A stretch of 44,536 bases of DNA, from NCBI RefSeq assembly GCF_024055635.1, contig NZ_JAMXMB010000005.1, positions 1-44,536 on the forward strand, written 5' to 3'. Each line of letters starts with the position of its first letter. Position 1 is the stretch's first letter. The notes beneath the pieces were generated by a model. The model saw nothing but the letters and a program-made list of their open reading frames with translations. It did no database searches and was not told the DNA's origin. This document shows positions 16,545 through 26,672 of this stretch, one piece after another. The stretch is from Microbacterium yannicii (GTDB taxonomy: Bacteria; Actinomycetota; Actinomycetes; Actinomycetales; Microbacteriaceae). A program made the position numbers and the translations under genes.

Positions 16545-17908
16545 CCATCGGCGTCTTCGATCTCTTCCGCGTGGGCATCGGGCCGTCGAGCTCCCATACC
16601 GTCGGCCCGATGAAAGCCGCCGGCGACTTCGCCGGTCGACTAGATCTGGAACGGGTCGCCTCGCTGGACGTCGAGCTGTTCGGCTCGCTGGCGGCAACCG
16701 GACGCGGCCATGGGACGCTGACCGCGGTGCTGCTGGGGCTGGACGGCGTCGATCCTGAGACGGTGCTTCCCGACGAGGTCGAGGCACGCCGGGACCGGAT
16801 CGAACGCGACGGTCGCGTGCGCGTGGGCGGGATCCGCGCGGTGCCCTTCGCCGAAGGTGACATCCGGCTGTCGCCGCGCACCGTAATGCCCGGTCACAGC
16901 AACGCGATGCGCCTTCGCGCGGCCGACTCGGCCGGCGCCGTCGTGGACGAGGCGGTCTACTACTCGATCGGCGGCGGCTTCATCGTCCGCGAGGGTGAGC
17001 CCGGTCCCGGCGCGGGCGAGGTCGCGGCGGCGCCGTTGCCGTTCGAGACCGCCGCGCAGCTGCTCGCCCACTGCGACCGAGAGAGCGCACCGATGTCCGA
17101 GGTGATGTTCCGCAACGAGCTGGCCACGCGCAGCGCCGCTGAGATCCGCGAAGGCATCCTTCATCTCGCGGGGGTCATGGAGGCCTGCGTCGCCGCCAGC
17201 GTGGCGCGCGACGGTGTGCTGCCCGGAGGCCTCCGCGTCCAGCGGCGTGCACCCAAGTGGCACGCGCGCCTGCGCGCCGAGGATCCGGAGCGGAGCGACC
17301 CCCGGCTCTGGCAGGAGTGGGTGAACTTCGTCGCGCTCGCCGTGAACGAAGAGAACGCCTCGGGCGGCCGTGTCGTCACAGCGCCCACCAACGGCGCAGC
17401 CGGAATCGTTCCGGCCGTCCTCTCCTACGCCCTGCACCACGCCGATCTGAGGCCGGCCCGCAGCCGCGAGGAGATCATCGTTCCGTTTCTTCTGACGGCC
17501 GCGGCCATCGGGGTACTGTTCAAGATGCGGGCTTCCATCTCGGGTGCTGAGGTCGGGTGCCAGGGTGAGGTGGGTTCGGCGTCGTCGATGGCAGCGGGCG
17601 CACTCGCCGAGATCCTCGGGGGGACCCCGCGCCAAGCGCAGAACGCCGCGGAGATCGCCATGGAGCACAGTCTCGGTCTGACCTGCGACCCGATCGCGGG
17701 CCTCGTGCAGATCCCCTGCATCGAGCGGAACGCCATCGCCGCTGCCAAGGCGATCAATGCCGCCAAGATGGCGCTGTGGGGCGACGGGCACCATTACGTC
17801 TCTCTCGACCAAGTGATCTCGACGATGCGCGAGACGGGGCGAGACATGAGCATCAAGTACAAGGAGACCGCGCTCGGCGGTCTCGCCGTGAACGTCGTCG
17901 AGTGTTGA
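16541..17908 (+). CDS. sdaA: L-serine dehydratase (single chain, iron-sulfur)
   Basis: Deaminates L-serine to pyruvate and ammonia with a [4Fe-4S] cluster. 455 residues; the N-terminal beta domain starts with SVFDLF-like [20 protein letters not shown], and the alpha domain carries the cluster cysteines Cys340 ([10 protein letters not shown]), Cys382 (LTCDP) and Cys393 (QIPCIERN), the E. coli SdaA spacing. It starts within the glyA stop codon. Together with GlyA and the glycine cleavage system it makes a complete glycine to serine to pyruvate route under one riboswitch. Confidence 0.95.
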   Translation: MTIGVFDLFRVGIGPSSSHTVGPMKAAGDFAGRLDLERVASLDVELFGSLAATGRGHGTLTAVLLGLDGVDPETVLPDEVEARRDRIERDGRVRVGGIRAVPFAEGDIRLSPRTVMPGHSNAMRLRAADSAGAVVDEAVYYSIGGGFIVREGEPGPGAGEVAAAPLPFETAAQLLAHCDRESAPMSEVMFRNELATRSAAEIREGILHLAGVMEACVAASVARDGVLPGGLRVQRRAPKWHARLRAEDPERSDPRLWQEWVNFVALAVNEENASGGRVVTAPTNGAAGIVPAVLSYALHHADLRPARSREEIIVPFLLTAAAIGVLFKMRASISGAEVGCQGEVGSASSMAAGALAEILGGTPRQAQNAAEIAMEHSLGLTCDPIAGLVQIPCIERNAIAAAKAINAAKMALWGDGHHYVSLDQVISTMRETGRDMSIKYKETALGGLAVNVVEC

Positions 17909-17920
17909 GGAGACGAGAGA

Positions 17921-19060
17921 TTGCCCCCTGAGAACCTTCCCGCGGCGCCCGAGCGCCATACGGTCCTGCACGACCGCCACGAGACCCTCGGCGCGTCGTT
18001 CACCGACTTCGGCGGCTGGCTCATGCCCGTGCGCTACAGCTCCGACCTCGCCGAGCACCACGCGGTGCGGACGGCGGCCGGACTCTTCGACATCTCGCAC
18101 ATGGCCGAGTTCGCCGTCGACGGGCCGGGGTCCGGCCCATTCCTCGACTACGCGCTGGCCGGCGCGCTCTCTCCGATGCGCGTGGGCAAGGCGAAGTACT
18201 CGCTGGTGCTGGACGAGTCAGGCGGCATCGTCGACGACGTCATCGTGTACCGCATCGCCGAGCACCGCTTCCTCGTGATCGCCAACGCGGGCAACCGCGA
18301 GGCCGTCGCGCGCGCGTTCGCCGCCCGCATCGACGGGTTCGAGGCGGAGCTCGACGACCACACCGACGACATGTCGTTGATCGCCGTGCAGGGCCCCGTC
18401 GCCCGTGCTGTCGTGGAAGCGACGGACGGCATCGCCGATGTGACGCCGTCGTTCGCAGACCTCGGGTACTACGCGTGGTCGTCTGGCTCGTTCGACGACG
18501 CGCCACTGTTCGCGGCCCGCACCGGGTACACCGGAGAGGACGGCTTCGAGCTGTTGGTCCCCAACGCGGTCGCCCCGGCGCTCTGGGATGCGCTGCTCGC
18601 CGCCGGCGCACCGCTCGGACTCGTTCCCGCGGGTCTCGCCGCGCGCGACACGCTGCGCCTGGAGGCCGGGATGCCGCTCTACGGCCACGAGCTCTCGCGC
18701 GACATCGTGCCGGCACAGGCCGGCCTCGGCCGCGTCGTGGCGGTCGACAAGGACGACTTCGTCGGCAAGGCGGGGCTCGCGGCGGTCGTGACGCCCGACG
18801 CCCCGGTGCTCGTCGGTCTCGTCTCGGAGGGCCGGCGCGCAGGTCGCGCCGGCTACGCCGTGTTCGATGCCGCCGACGCCGACACCCCGGTCGGCGAGAT
18901 CACCAGCGGTGCGCTCAGCCCGACGCTGGGGCATCCCATCGCCATGGCGTTCGTCTCGCCGGAGGCGAGCGCCCCCGGCACCCCGCTCTTCATCGACGTG
19001 CGGGGGACCCGTATCCCCGCGACCGTGACCGCCCTGCCCTTCTACCGGAGGAACTCATGA
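17921..19060 (+). CDS. gcvT: Glycine cleavage T protein (aminomethyltransferase)
   Basis: 379 residues. Transfers the methylene group from the lipoyl-bound aminomethyl intermediate to tetrahydrofolate, releasing ammonia. The start is a TTG at 17921 with GAGGAGACGAGA directly upstream. Family motifs include [11 protein letters not shown] near the N-terminus, [26 protein letters not shown] and [21 protein letters not shown]. The stop overlaps the gcvH ATG by 4 bp. Confidence 0.95.
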   Translation: MPPENLPAAPERHTVLHDRHETLGASFTDFGGWLMPVRYSSDLAEHHAVRTAAGLFDISHMAEFAVDGPGSGPFLDYALAGALSPMRVGKAKYSLVLDESGGIVDDVIVYRIAEHRFLVIANAGNREAVARAFAARIDGFEAELDDHTDDMSLIAVQGPVARAVVEATDGIADVTPSFADLGYYAWSSGSFDDAPLFAARTGYTGEDGFELLVPNAVAPALWDALLAAGAPLGLVPAGLAARDTLRLEAGMPLYGHELSRDIVPAQAGLGRVVAVDKDDFVGKAGLAAVVTPDAPVLVGLVSEGRRAGRAGYAVFDAADADTPVGEITSGALSPTLGHPIAMAFVSPEASAPGTPLFIDVRGTRIPATVTALPFYRRNS

Positions 19061-19440
19061 CCGACCTCACCACCCTCAAGTACACCGCCGAGCACGAGTG
19101 GGTCGCCCTCGACGGCGACACCGCGACCGTCGGCATCACGTCCTACGCCGCCGACAAGCTCGGCGACGTCGTGTTCGTCGAGCTGCCCGCCGTGGGCAGC
19201 GCGGTCACCGCGGCCACCGTCGTCGGCGAGATCGAGTCCACCAAGTCCGTCGGCGAGCTCTACGCGCCCCTGACGGGCGAGGTCGTGGAGGTCAACGACG
19301 CCGTCGTCGACGACCCGTCGCTCGTGAACGCCGACCCGTTCGGGGCAGGCTGGCTCGTCAAGCTCACCGTCGACCCGGCGACCGTCGCCGAGCTGCTCGA
19401 CCGCGACGCGTACATCTCGCTCACGGGTGGCGCCGAATGA
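19057..19440 (+). CDS. gcvH: Glycine cleavage H protein
   Basis: 127-residue lipoyl carrier that shuttles the aminomethyl group between P, T and L proteins. The lipoylation lysine is Lys63 in [14 protein letters not shown]. The N-terminus [10 protein letters not shown] is typical. GGAGGAACTC precedes the ATG at 19057. Both ends overlap neighbouring genes by 4 bp. No lipoyl synthase, ligase or L protein gene is in this window. Confidence 0.96.
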   Translation: MTDLTTLKYTAEHEWVALDGDTATVGITSYAADKLGDVVFVELPAVGSAVTAATVVGEIESTKSVGELYAPLTGEVVEVNDAVVDDPSLVNADPFGAGWLVKLTVDPATVAELLDRDAYISLTGGAE

Positions 19441-22346
19441 CGGGCCTGTTCGTCGATCGTCACATCGGAACGGATGCCGCAGCCCAGCGCACGATGCTCG
19501 ACGCCCTGGGCTACGACAGCGTCGATTCCCTCGTGCAGGCGGCGGTTCCGGCATCCATCCATGCGAAGCCGCGCCCGGAGGGGAGCCCCGCACAGACGAC
19601 CGACATCCCGCCCGCCGCGACCGAGGCAGAGGCGCTCGCCGAGCTGCGCGAGCTGGCCTCGCAGAACCGCACCGCCCGCCCGATGATCGGCCTCGGCTAC
19701 TACGACACGCTCACGCCGTCGGTCATCGCGCGCAACGTGCTCGAGGACCCGTCCTGGTACACCGCGTACACCCCGTACCAGCCCGAGATCTCCCAGGGGC
19801 GCCTGGAGGCGCTCATCAACTTCCAGACCATGGTGACCGACCTCACCGGGCTCACGACCGCGAACGCGTCGATGCTCGACGAGTCGACGGCCGTCGTCGA
19901 GGGCATGCTCGTCGCCCGGCGCGGCTCGAAGTCGCCGTCGAACGTCTTCGTGATCGACGCCGACACCCTGCCGCAGACGAAGGCGCTGCTCGCCCACCGC
20001 GCGGCGGCGGTCGGCATCGAGCTCGTGGAGCTCGACCTCGCCCACGGAGCGACGCTGCCCGATGAGCTCTTCGGTGCGTTGATCCAGTACCCGGGCGCCT
20101 CGGGCCATATCTGGGACCCGTCCGGCGTCGTCGACGCCGCCCATGTCGCGGGTGCACTCGTGGTGGCGGCTGCCGACTTGCTCGCGCTCACCCTGCTGCG
20201 CTCGCCCGGCTCGTTCGGGGCGGACGTCGCGGTCGGCACGACCCAGCGCTTCGGCGTGCCCCTCGGCTTCGGCGGACCCCACGCCGGCTACATGGCCGTG
20301 CGCCAGGGGCTCGAGCGCCAGCTGCCCGGACGCCTCGTGGGTGTCTCGCAGGACACCGCGGGCCACCCCGCGTACCGCCTTGCGCTGCAGACGCGCGAGC
20401 AGCACATCCGCCGCGAGAAGGCGACCTCGAACATCTGCACGTCGCAGGTGCTGCTGGCCGTCATGGCCTCGATGTACGCCGTGTACCACGGCCCCGACGG
20501 GCTGCGCGCGATCGCCACCGACGTCGCGAAGAAGACCGAGGCGCTCGCCGCCCGGCTGCGCTCGTACGGCCTGTCGCTGCGCTCCGACGCGTTCTTCGAC
20601 ACCATCCGCGTCGCGACGCCGGGCGCCTCTCGCCGCGTGATCGAGCGCGCCCGCGAACGCGGCTACCAGCTCTTCTGGGCGGACGACGCGACGGTCGGCG
20701 TCTCCGTCGACGAGACGACCACCGCCGACGACCTCGCGGCCGTGGCCTGGGCCTTCGGGCTGCCCGAGAACGAGTTCCTCGGTGCGGGCGAGCAGGGCGA
20801 GCGCACGCTGCCGTTCACGGATGCCGCGCCGCTGGCCGGGGTGCCTTCGGGGCTGCGCCGCGTCGAGGAGTTCCTCACCCATCCGGTGTTCAACACGCAC
20901 CGGTCCGAGACGGCGATGATGCGCTACCTCAAGCAGCTCTCGGACCGGGACTACGCCCTGGACCGCGGCATGATCCCGCTGGGCTCGTGCACCATGAAGC
21001 TCAACGCGGCGACCGAGATGGCGGCGGTGTCGTGGCCGGAGTTCTCGCGCGTGCACCCGTTCGCGCCCGAGGCCGACGTGCACGGCTACCTCGCGCTGAT
21101 CGAGCAGCTCGAGGTCTGGCTCGCCGAGGTCACCGGCTACGACGCGGTCTCTCTGCAGCCCAACGCCGGCTCGCAGGGCGAGCTCGCCGGACTCATGGCG
21201 ATCCGCGGCTACCACCGCGCCAACGGCGATCAAGGGCGCACGGTGTGCCTCATCCCGTCGTCGGCGCACGGCACGAACGCCGCGTCCGCCGTGCTCGCCG
21301 GCATGCGGGTGGTCGTCGTGGCCTGCGACGACGCCGGCAACGTCGACCTCGACGATCTGCGCGCGAAGATCGCGGCGCACGCCGACGAGCTGGCCGCCCT
21401 GATGATCACGTACCCGTCGACGCACGGCGTGTACGAGCACGACGTGCTCGACATCACGCAGGCCGTGCACGACGCGGGCGGACAGGTGTACATCGACGGC
21501 GCGAACCTCAACGCGCTCCTCGGCTACGCCAGGTTCGGCGACCTGGGGGGCGACGTCTCGCACCTGAACCTCCACAAGACCTTCGCGATCCCGCACGGCG
21601 GCGGCGGACCGGGCGTCGGTCCGGTCGCTGCGAAGGCTCATCTCGCACCTTTCCTGCCGTCGCATCCGTTCTCGCAGCGGCGGGATCACGCGGGCGGCGT
21701 CTTCGACGGCGGACCCATCTCGGCCGCACCCCACGGGTCGGCCGGCATCCTGCCGATCTCCTGGGCGTACGTGCGGATGATGGGTGCCGAGGGGCTGCGC
21801 GATGCCACCGCGGCCGCCGTGCTCGCGGCCAACTACATCGCCGTGCGCCTGCGCGGGCACTACCCGGTGCTCTACACGGGCGAGGACGGCCTCGTCGCAC
21901 ACGAGTGCATCCTCGACCTGCGACCGCTGCGCGAGGCGACCGGGATCACGGTCGACGACGTCGCCAAACGGCTCATCGACTACGGCTTCCACGCCCCGAC
22001 GATGTCGTTCCCGGTCGCGGGAACGCTCATGGTCGAGCCGACCGAGTCGGAGGACCTCGGCGAGATCGAGCGCTTCATCGAAGCCATGATCGCGATCAAG
22101 GCCGAGGCCGAGCGCGTCGCGTCGGGGGAGTGGCCCGCCGACGACAACCCTCTCGTGAACGCGCCCCACACGGCCGAGGCCGTCGTGGTCGGCGAGTGGA
22201 CGCATCCCTACTCCCGAGAGACGGCCGTGTACCCCGTCCCCACGCAGATCCGCACGAAGTACTGGCCCCCGGTCCGCCGGATCGACCAGGCGTACGGCGA
22301 TCGCAACCTCGTCTGCGCCTGCCCGCCCATCGAGGCCTTCGCCTGA
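19437..22346 (+). CDS. gcvP: Glycine dehydrogenase (decarboxylating), P protein
   Basis: 969-residue PLP enzyme that decarboxylates glycine and loads the aminomethyl group onto GcvH. It is the fused single-chain form, matching the usual 950-970 residues. N-terminal half motifs include MIGLGYYDT and [19 protein letters not shown] (19 residues); the C-terminal half has [13 protein letters not shown], and the PLP lysine Lys714 in [16 protein letters not shown]. Start ATG at 19437 within the gcvH stop. It ends the riboswitch-controlled operon; a 13-bp-stem terminator follows. Confidence 0.97.
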   Translation: MTGLFVDRHIGTDAAAQRTMLDALGYDSVDSLVQAAVPASIHAKPRPEGSPAQTTDIPPAATEAEALAELRELASQNRTARPMIGLGYYDTLTPSVIARNVLEDPSWYTAYTPYQPEISQGRLEALINFQTMVTDLTGLTTANASMLDESTAVVEGMLVARRGSKSPSNVFVIDADTLPQTKALLAHRAAAVGIELVELDLAHGATLPDELFGALIQYPGASGHIWDPSGVVDAAHVAGALVVAAADLLALTLLRSPGSFGADVAVGTTQRFGVPLGFGGPHAGYMAVRQGLERQLPGRLVGVSQDTAGHPAYRLALQTREQHIRREKATSNICTSQVLLAVMASMYAVYHGPDGLRAIATDVAKKTEALAARLRSYGLSLRSDAFFDTIRVATPGASRRVIERARERGYQLFWADDATVGVSVDETTTADDLAAVAWAFGLPENEFLGAGEQGERTLPFTDAAPLAGVPSGLRRVEEFLTHPVFNTHRSETAMMRYLKQLSDRDYALDRGMIPLGSCTMKLNAATEMAAVSWPEFSRVHPFAPEADVHGYLALIEQLEVWLAEVTGYDAVSLQPNAGSQGELAGLMAIRGYHRANGDQGRTVCLIPSSAHGTNAASAVLAGMRVVVVACDDAGNVDLDDLRAKIAAHADELAALMITYPSTHGVYEHDVLDITQAVHDAGGQVYIDGANLNALLGYARFGDLGGDVSHLNLHKTFAIPHGGGGPGVGPVAAKAHLAPFLPSHPFSQRRDHAGGVFDGGPISAAPHGSAGILPISWAYVRMMGAEGLRDATAAAVLAANYIAVRLRGHYPVLYTGEDGLVAHECILDLRPLREATGITVDDVAKRLIDYGFHAPTMSFPVAGTLMVEPTESEDLGEIERFIEAMIAIKAEAERVASGEWPADDNPLVNAPHTAEAVVVGEWTHPYSRETAVYPVPTQIRTKYWPPVRRIDQAYGDRNLVCACPPIEAFA

Positions 22347-22357
22347 CGGCCGGTGGA

Positions 22358-22388
22358 GACGGGATGCCGGTGCCCCCGGCATCCCGTC
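22358..22388 (+). terminator. Terminator of the glyA-gcvP operon
   Basis: A perfect 13-bp stem: 22358-22370 pairs with 22376-22388, loop TGCCC. It lies 11 bp after the gcvP stop. There is no long T-tract, as is common in high-GC actinobacteria. Confidence 0.85.
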
Positions 22389-22417
22389 GCCCTCCGGTTC
22401 GCGAGCCCGCCCGGTCC

Positions 22418-22485
22418 GCGAGGGTGCAGTTGACGGACGACAGGTAGGTGAAGTCCCTACACCTCGTCCGCCGGCTGCACTCTCG
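22418..22485. repeat. Palindromic repeat, copy 1
   Basis: Three nested inverted segments: 22418-22429 with 22474-22485 (11 of 12 paired), 22434-22440 with 22464-22470, and 22444-22448 with 22456-22460. The same layout and similar arm words (GAG-GTGCA and GGACGA) recur at 23642-23724. The right arm encodes the last residues and stop of the minus-strand gene. Confidence 0.8.
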
Positions 22486-23488
22486 CCGATTCGGATCGGG
22501 CAATCTGGCGGTGCGGGGCGCGCGCAGACAGCTCCCGTTTCAGCGAGTGGAGCGGGACCGACTGCTCCGGTGCGATCGGACGCATTCCGGCGCCGAGGAG
22601 GATCTGCTGGAGGGGCGTGACCGACGAAGCGTCGCCCCACCCCCAATGCACGATCGAGTTCACCTCCGCATGGCTGCGCAGGCGCCGGTCGCGCAGGTGC
22701 TGTCGACGGAGTACTGTCGCGGCGTCGCCGAATCGGCCGTCGTACTTCAGGTCGCCGTCCGCCTCGCCGAGTACGCCAAGCGAACGCCAGAGCATATCCC
22801 CCCGATCCACCTCCCCTGAGTCCGATGGAAACGAGACCTGCAGTTCGGGCTCGGGGAACCCGAGCCATTCGATCACGCACAGGCTGACGGACTCGAGCGG
22901 CGTCTCAGCCCGTGCGGTGCCGCGGCTGAGTGACCAGCGCGCGATGTTCCGGCCGCGGCTGCTCGTCCTCGTCTCATTGCCGGAGACCAGGAGCTCCCGG
23001 GTTAGTGCGGGATCGGCGCGCAGAGCTGCGTCAGCGGTTGATCGGCCGATCGCCGGGTGGCGGTGGCGTGCGAGATCGATCGCTGTATCGGCAGGAGACG
23101 TGAGGGCGAGTCCGCTCGCCTCGATGATCATCCTGTCGTCAGCGGCCCGATGCGACCGCACCCCCGCAGCCAGACGCGAGGTGCCCGAGCTCTCGACGAG
23201 GAGGTGGACGACGACCGGATCGCCGAAGACCGGCATGCCGAGGAGAGCCGCTGCCGACTCGCAGCAAAAGACCACGTCCGGCAGCATGAGGGCCACGGCG
23301 TGGACATGGGCCAGGTAGCGATCCCATGGCGCAAGCGCCTGCCACAGCCTGGCGGATGCATAGACCCCGTGGCGGACCCTTACGAGTACCCCCTTCGCAA
23401 CACCTCGTTCTGGATGCGGCGCATCCGTCCAGCGGATCAGGGGGACCGGACTCGGCCTGACGATCGTGGACACGGCGATGAGCGGCAT
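22457..23488 (-). CDS. AbiEi-antitoxin-like / DUF559-like protein
   Basis: 343 residues, function unknown. The N-terminal part resembles the winged-helix domain of AbiEi-type antitoxins, with VRHGVYAS following a short recognition region. The middle has an AbiEi-like segment (CCESAAALLGMPVFG, LTSPADTAIDLARH). The C-terminal part (about 215-275) has an E-W-L-G-F-P-EPELQ core, a GEVDRGDMLW segment and GEADGDLKY, which looks like a Vsr/DUF559-type nuclease fold. Such proteins are common single genes in Microbacteriaceae. No AbiEii-type toxin gene is adjacent, so a toxin-antitoxin role is not supported here. Its last codons lie inside palindromic repeat copy 1, and copy 2 lies upstream of its start. 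The ATG at 23488 has no clear ribosome site. Confidence 0.7.
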   Translation of the reverse strand: MPLIAVSTIVRPSPVPLIRWTDAPHPERGVAKGVLVRVRHGVYASARLWQALAPWDRYLAHVHAVALMLPDVVFCCESAAALLGMPVFGDPVVVHLLVESSGTSRLAAGVRSHRAADDRMIIEASGLALTSPADTAIDLARHRHPAIGRSTADAALRADPALTRELLVSGNETRTSSRGRNIARWSLSRGTARAETPLESVSLCVIEWLGFPEPELQVSFPSDSGEVDRGDMLWRSLGVLGEADGDLKYDGRFGDAATVLRRQHLRDRRLRSHAEVNSIVHWGWGDASSVTPLQQILLGAGMRPIAPEQSVPLHSLKRELSARAPHRQIARSESARVQPADEV

Positions 23489-23641
23489 CCGTCCACCATC
23501 GCCGGAGAGGAGCGGTCAGAGAGCCCCTCCCTGCCGATTTGTGGACGGCGCCTCGCCGGCCCGGACGGTGGAGGAACCGCCGGACCGCTCTGCCCCCGTC
23601 TTCACTCGCCCCACCCCAGCGTCCCCGTCGGGGATGCGGCT

Positions 23642-23724
23642 CGCCCCGAGAGTGCACTTGGTGGACGAGGGATGGGCGAGTTCCCTATCTCTCGTCCACC
23701 ATGTGCACTCTCGCAGTCGGGGCG
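23642..23724. repeat. Palindromic repeat, copy 2
   Basis: CGAGAGTGCAC (23647-23657) pairs with GTGCACTCTCG (23703-23713), GTGGACGAG (23661-23669) with CTCGTCCAC (23691-23699). An alternative outer stem is CGCCCCGA (23642-23649) with TCGGGGCG (23717-23724). Between the arms is a short GGGAT/CCCTAT pairing. It sits between two minus-strand genes. Confidence 0.82.
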
Positions 23725-23754
23725 GGCGACCTTACGCGGTCGGGGCGTGCGCGC

Positions 23755-24618
23755 TTACGCGGACGCCGACGGCGTCGGCGTCGGCGTCGGGGTGGGGGCG
23801 GGGATCGGGGCGAAGACGCCGGGCCAGAGCGCGGCAGCCAGCGGGTACCCGACGAACGCGACGATGTCGAGGAGGGTGTGCGCGATCACGAGCGGCATGA
23901 TGCGCCCCCATCGGCGGTAGCACCAGCCGAATACCAGGCCCATGACGAAGTTGCCGACGATCGCGCCGATGCCCTGGTAGGCGTGGTAGGCCCCGCGCAG
24001 GGCCGCGGTCGTGAGGATGATCGACCAGTCGTTCCACCCGAGCCGCCGCAGCCGGTCGAAGAGGTAGCCGATGAAGATGACCTCTTCGGTGAGGCCAGCG
24101 CGCAGTGCCGAGAGCACCAGGAGCGGCACCGTCCACCATGCGGCGTCGAGCGGCGACGCCACGACCGCGACGGTGATCCCGAGCGCCCGTCCCGCCGCGT
24201 ACAGCGCGAGCCCGGGCAGGCCGATGACCGCGGCGAGCAGGATGCCGCGGCCGAGGTCGCCTCCGAACCTGGTGAAGTCGAGACCCACGCGCCGCAGTGC
24301 GTTGCCGCCGGGCTCCCAGAGCAGGTACACCACGAGCGCGACGAGCGCGAGGTCGAAGAAGACGGAGAGCAGCTGGTAGGTCACGTCCCAGAAGGCCTGC
24401 ACGTCGCGCGCCGGATTCACCTGGGTCTGCTGCTGCCCCAGCGGCACGGGCGCGAGGAGCTTCCGGACCAGCGACAGGACCGAGTACAGAGCCGACTGCC
24501 CGACCGAGATCGCCAGGACGATCCAGACCTCCCACGTGAGACGCCGGCGGCCGTAACTATCGGGCGCAGCCACCTTAGTGGACACTCTCACGCCTGTGGG
24601 CGGGTTTGCGGGCGTCAT
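23755..24618 (-). CDS. CPBP-family intramembrane metalloprotease
   Basis: 287-residue polytopic membrane protein with the CPBP/Abi (CAAX protease-like) motifs: Glu178-Glu179 in LTEEVIFIGYLF, Arg208 with His212 in RGAYHAYQG, and His247 with Asp251 in HTLLDIVAF. These are the expected metal-site residues of the intramembrane protease fold. Helices surround them from about residue 30 to 265. The C-terminus is a Pro-Thr repeat (PAPTPTPTPTPSASA), encoded by a short GTCGGC-type DNA repeat at about 23757-23800. Substrate unknown; in actinobacteria this family has been linked to prenyl-processing or self-immunity but most members are uncharacterised. The start at 24618 has no strong ribosome site; a GTG at about 24588 is an alternative. 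Confidence 0.85.
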   Translation of the reverse strand: MTPANPPTGVRVSTKVAAPDSYGRRRLTWEVWIVLAISVGQSALYSVLSLVRKLLAPVPLGQQQTQVNPARDVQAFWDVTYQLLSVFFDLALVALVVYLLWEPGGNALRRVGLDFTRFGGDLGRGILLAAVIGLPGLALYAAGRALGITVAVVASPLDAAWWTVPLLVLSALRAGLTEEVIFIGYLFDRLRRLGWNDWSIILTTAALRGAYHAYQGIGAIVGNFVMGLVFGWCYRRWGRIMPLVIAHTLLDIVAFVGYPLAAALWPGVFAPIPAPTPTPTPTPSASA

Positions 24619-24782
24619 CTTGTCAGATTGTCACACTCCGGGTCGATTGAGTTAAGGCTCTGTAACGTTTTCCCCGATCGTTTTGACCATCTCACCACTG
24701 GTGCTTATCGTTTTCCCATCCGCGCGCCGTCGGGTTCATGCCCGGCGTGCCCGCACAACCCTGCACAGGAGGAACAGTGAGA

Positions 24783-26627
24783 ATGAAGCGCATCTCGGCT
24801 GCGGTGGCACTCGCCGCAGCCGGCGCACTGGTGATCTCGGGCTGCGCCGCCGGTGGTGGCGACAGCAACAACGATGACTCCGGTCTCGTTGAGGGCTCGT
24901 CGATCACCGCCGCGTGGAACCAGGCCTTTTACTCGATGAACGGCAACACGTCATTCGGTAACGCCACTGCGAACAACAACATCAACTACTTGGTGCTCGA
25001 CGGCTTCAACTACTACAACAACACTCCGGAGCTGGTGGAGAACACGTCGTTCGGCTCCTACGAGATGGTCAGCGAAGACCCGCTGACGGTGAAGTACACC
25101 ATCAACGAGGATGCCAAGTGGTCGGACGGCGCTCCCGTCGACGCGTCGGACCTCATGCTTCACTGGGCCGCCCTGTCGCGCGCGCTGGACACCCCTGACT
25201 TCGACCCGGCGGACTTCACCGACCCGGACACCGGTGAGTTCACCGAAGAGTTCCCCACCGACGTCGTCTACTTCGACTCCGGCGCCACCCCGACGTCGGG
25301 CCTCGGCCTGGTCTCGGCGACGCCTGAGGTCGGCGACGACGGTCGCAGCGTCACCCTGACGTACGACGCCCCGTACGTGGACTGGGAGCTCGCATTCGCG
25401 ACCATGGGCTCGATGCTGCCGGCTCACATCGTCGGCAAGAAGGCCCTCGGCATCGACGACAACGAAGAGGCCTCGAAGGCGGTCCTCGACGCGATCGAGA
25501 ACAACGACGCCGCTGACCTGGCGCCCGTCTCGGCGTTCTGGAACTCGGGCTTCAACTTCACCGAGATGCCTGACGACGCCGACCTCGTCGTCGCGAGCGG
25601 CCCGTACATGATCAGCGACTACGTCGCCGACCAGTACGTCACGCTGACGGCCAACCCGGAGTACACCGGAGACAACGCGCCGAACATCGAAGAGATCACG
25701 ATCCGCTTCATCTCCGACCCGCTTGCCGCCGTGCAGGCGCTGGAGAACGGCGAGGTCGACATCATCCAGCCGCAGGCGACCGCCGACATCACCACCGCTC
25801 TGGACGGCATCGACGGCATCACCGTCGACACCAGCCTCGGCGGCACGTACGAGCACGTCGACCTGCAGTTCGACCAGGGCAAGAACCCGCAGAACATCTT
25901 CTCGAACGCGAAGGCTCGTGAGGCGTTCATGAAGGTGATCCCGCGTCAGGAGATCGTCGACACGCTCATCAAGCCGATCATCGGCGACGAGGCGATCGTG
26001 CGTAACTCGCAGATCTTCGTCCCGGGTGCCGAGGGCTACGACGAGTCCGTCGAGGCCAACGGCTCCGACGCCTACGCCGATGTCGACATCGAGGGCGCCA
26101 AGGCGCTGCTGGCCGAGTCGGGCATCACCGACACCTCGGTCTGCATCCTGTACGCGTCGAACAACCCGCGCCGTGTCAACGAGTTCGCTCTGATCCAGGC
26201 TTCGGCCGCTCAGGCCGGCTTCAACGTGACGGACTGCGGTTCGGAGGAGTGGGGCGGCCTGCTCGGTACGCCCGGCGCCTACGACGCGTCGCTGTTCGGC
26301 TGGCAGTCGACGAGCCTCGGAGTGACGAACTCGCTTCCGACGTTCGAGACCGGCGGCATCAACAACATGAACTTCTACTCGAGCGCGCCGGCGGACGACG
26401 TCATCGCGCAGCTGAACACCGAGTTCGACGAGCAGAAGAAGATCGACCTTCAGATCGAGCTGGACAAGACGCTGTGGTCCGACTTCTACGGAGTCACCAT
26501 CTTCCAGTTCCCTGAGGTCACGGCCGTCAGCGACCGCGTCACCAACGTGACGTCGTCCATCCTCGCCCCCACGGTGTTCTGGAACGCCTGGGACTGGCAG
26601 GTCGCCGACAGCGGCTCGGAGGAGTAA
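24783..26627 (+). CDS. ABC importer substrate-binding lipoprotein 2 (family 5)
   Basis: 614-residue family-5 solute-binding lipoprotein. The signal peptide ends in VISGC with Cys21 as lipidation site, then an Asn/Asp/Ser-rich linker. The ATG at 24783 is 9 nt after AGGAGGA; a GTG at 24777 is too close. The mature part has WSDGAPVDASDL, SGPYMISDY and a C-terminal Trp-rich SSILAPTVFWNAWDWQ. Most likely binds peptides. Codon bias is stronger towards preferred C-ending codons than in neighbours, in line with high expression. A very strong hairpin separates it from the permease genes. Confidence 0.9.
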   Translation: MKRISAAVALAAAGALVISGCAAGGGDSNNDDSGLVEGSSITAAWNQAFYSMNGNTSFGNATANNNINYLVLDGFNYYNNTPELVENTSFGSYEMVSEDPLTVKYTINEDAKWSDGAPVDASDLMLHWAALSRALDTPDFDPADFTDPDTGEFTEEFPTDVVYFDSGATPTSGLGLVSATPEVGDDGRSVTLTYDAPYVDWELAFATMGSMLPAHIVGKKALGIDDNEEASKAVLDAIENNDAADLAPVSAFWNSGFNFTEMPDDADLVVASGPYMISDYVADQYVTLTANPEYTGDNAPNIEEITIRFISDPLAAVQALENGEVDIIQPQATADITTALDGIDGITVDTSLGGTYEHVDLQFDQGKNPQNIFSNAKAREAFMKVIPRQEIVDTLIKPIIGDEAIVRNSQIFVPGAEGYDESVEANGSDAYADVDIEGAKALLAESGITDTSVCILYASNNPRRVNEFALIQASAAQAGFNVTDCGSEEWGGLLGTPGAYDASLFGWQSTSLGVTNSLPTFETGGINNMNFYSSAPADDVIAQLNTEFDEQKKIDLQIELDKTLWSDFYGVTIFQFPEVTAVSDRVTNVTSSILAPTVFWNAWDWQVADSGSEE

Positions 26628-26672
26628 TCACCGACACGGCACACGCCGAGTTCACGCTCGGTCAGTGACCGA

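Noticed and set aside
19260..22880. 1206-codon minus-strand open frame opposite gcvP
   Set aside because: The opposite strand encodes a full glycine dehydrogenase with all motifs; the antisense product is low-complexity and has no recognisable domain.
22418..23724. Insertion sequence with terminal inverted repeats
   Set aside because: The two palindromes flank one gene but each is a self-complementary hairpin, not a single terminal repeat, the gene is not a transposase, and no target duplication is visible.
22457..24618. Toxin-antitoxin or abortive-infection module from the AbiEi-like and CPBP (Abi) genes
   Set aside because: The CPBP family shares the Abi name only by history; there is no AbiEii nucleotidyltransferase and the genes are 266 bp apart with a repeat between them.
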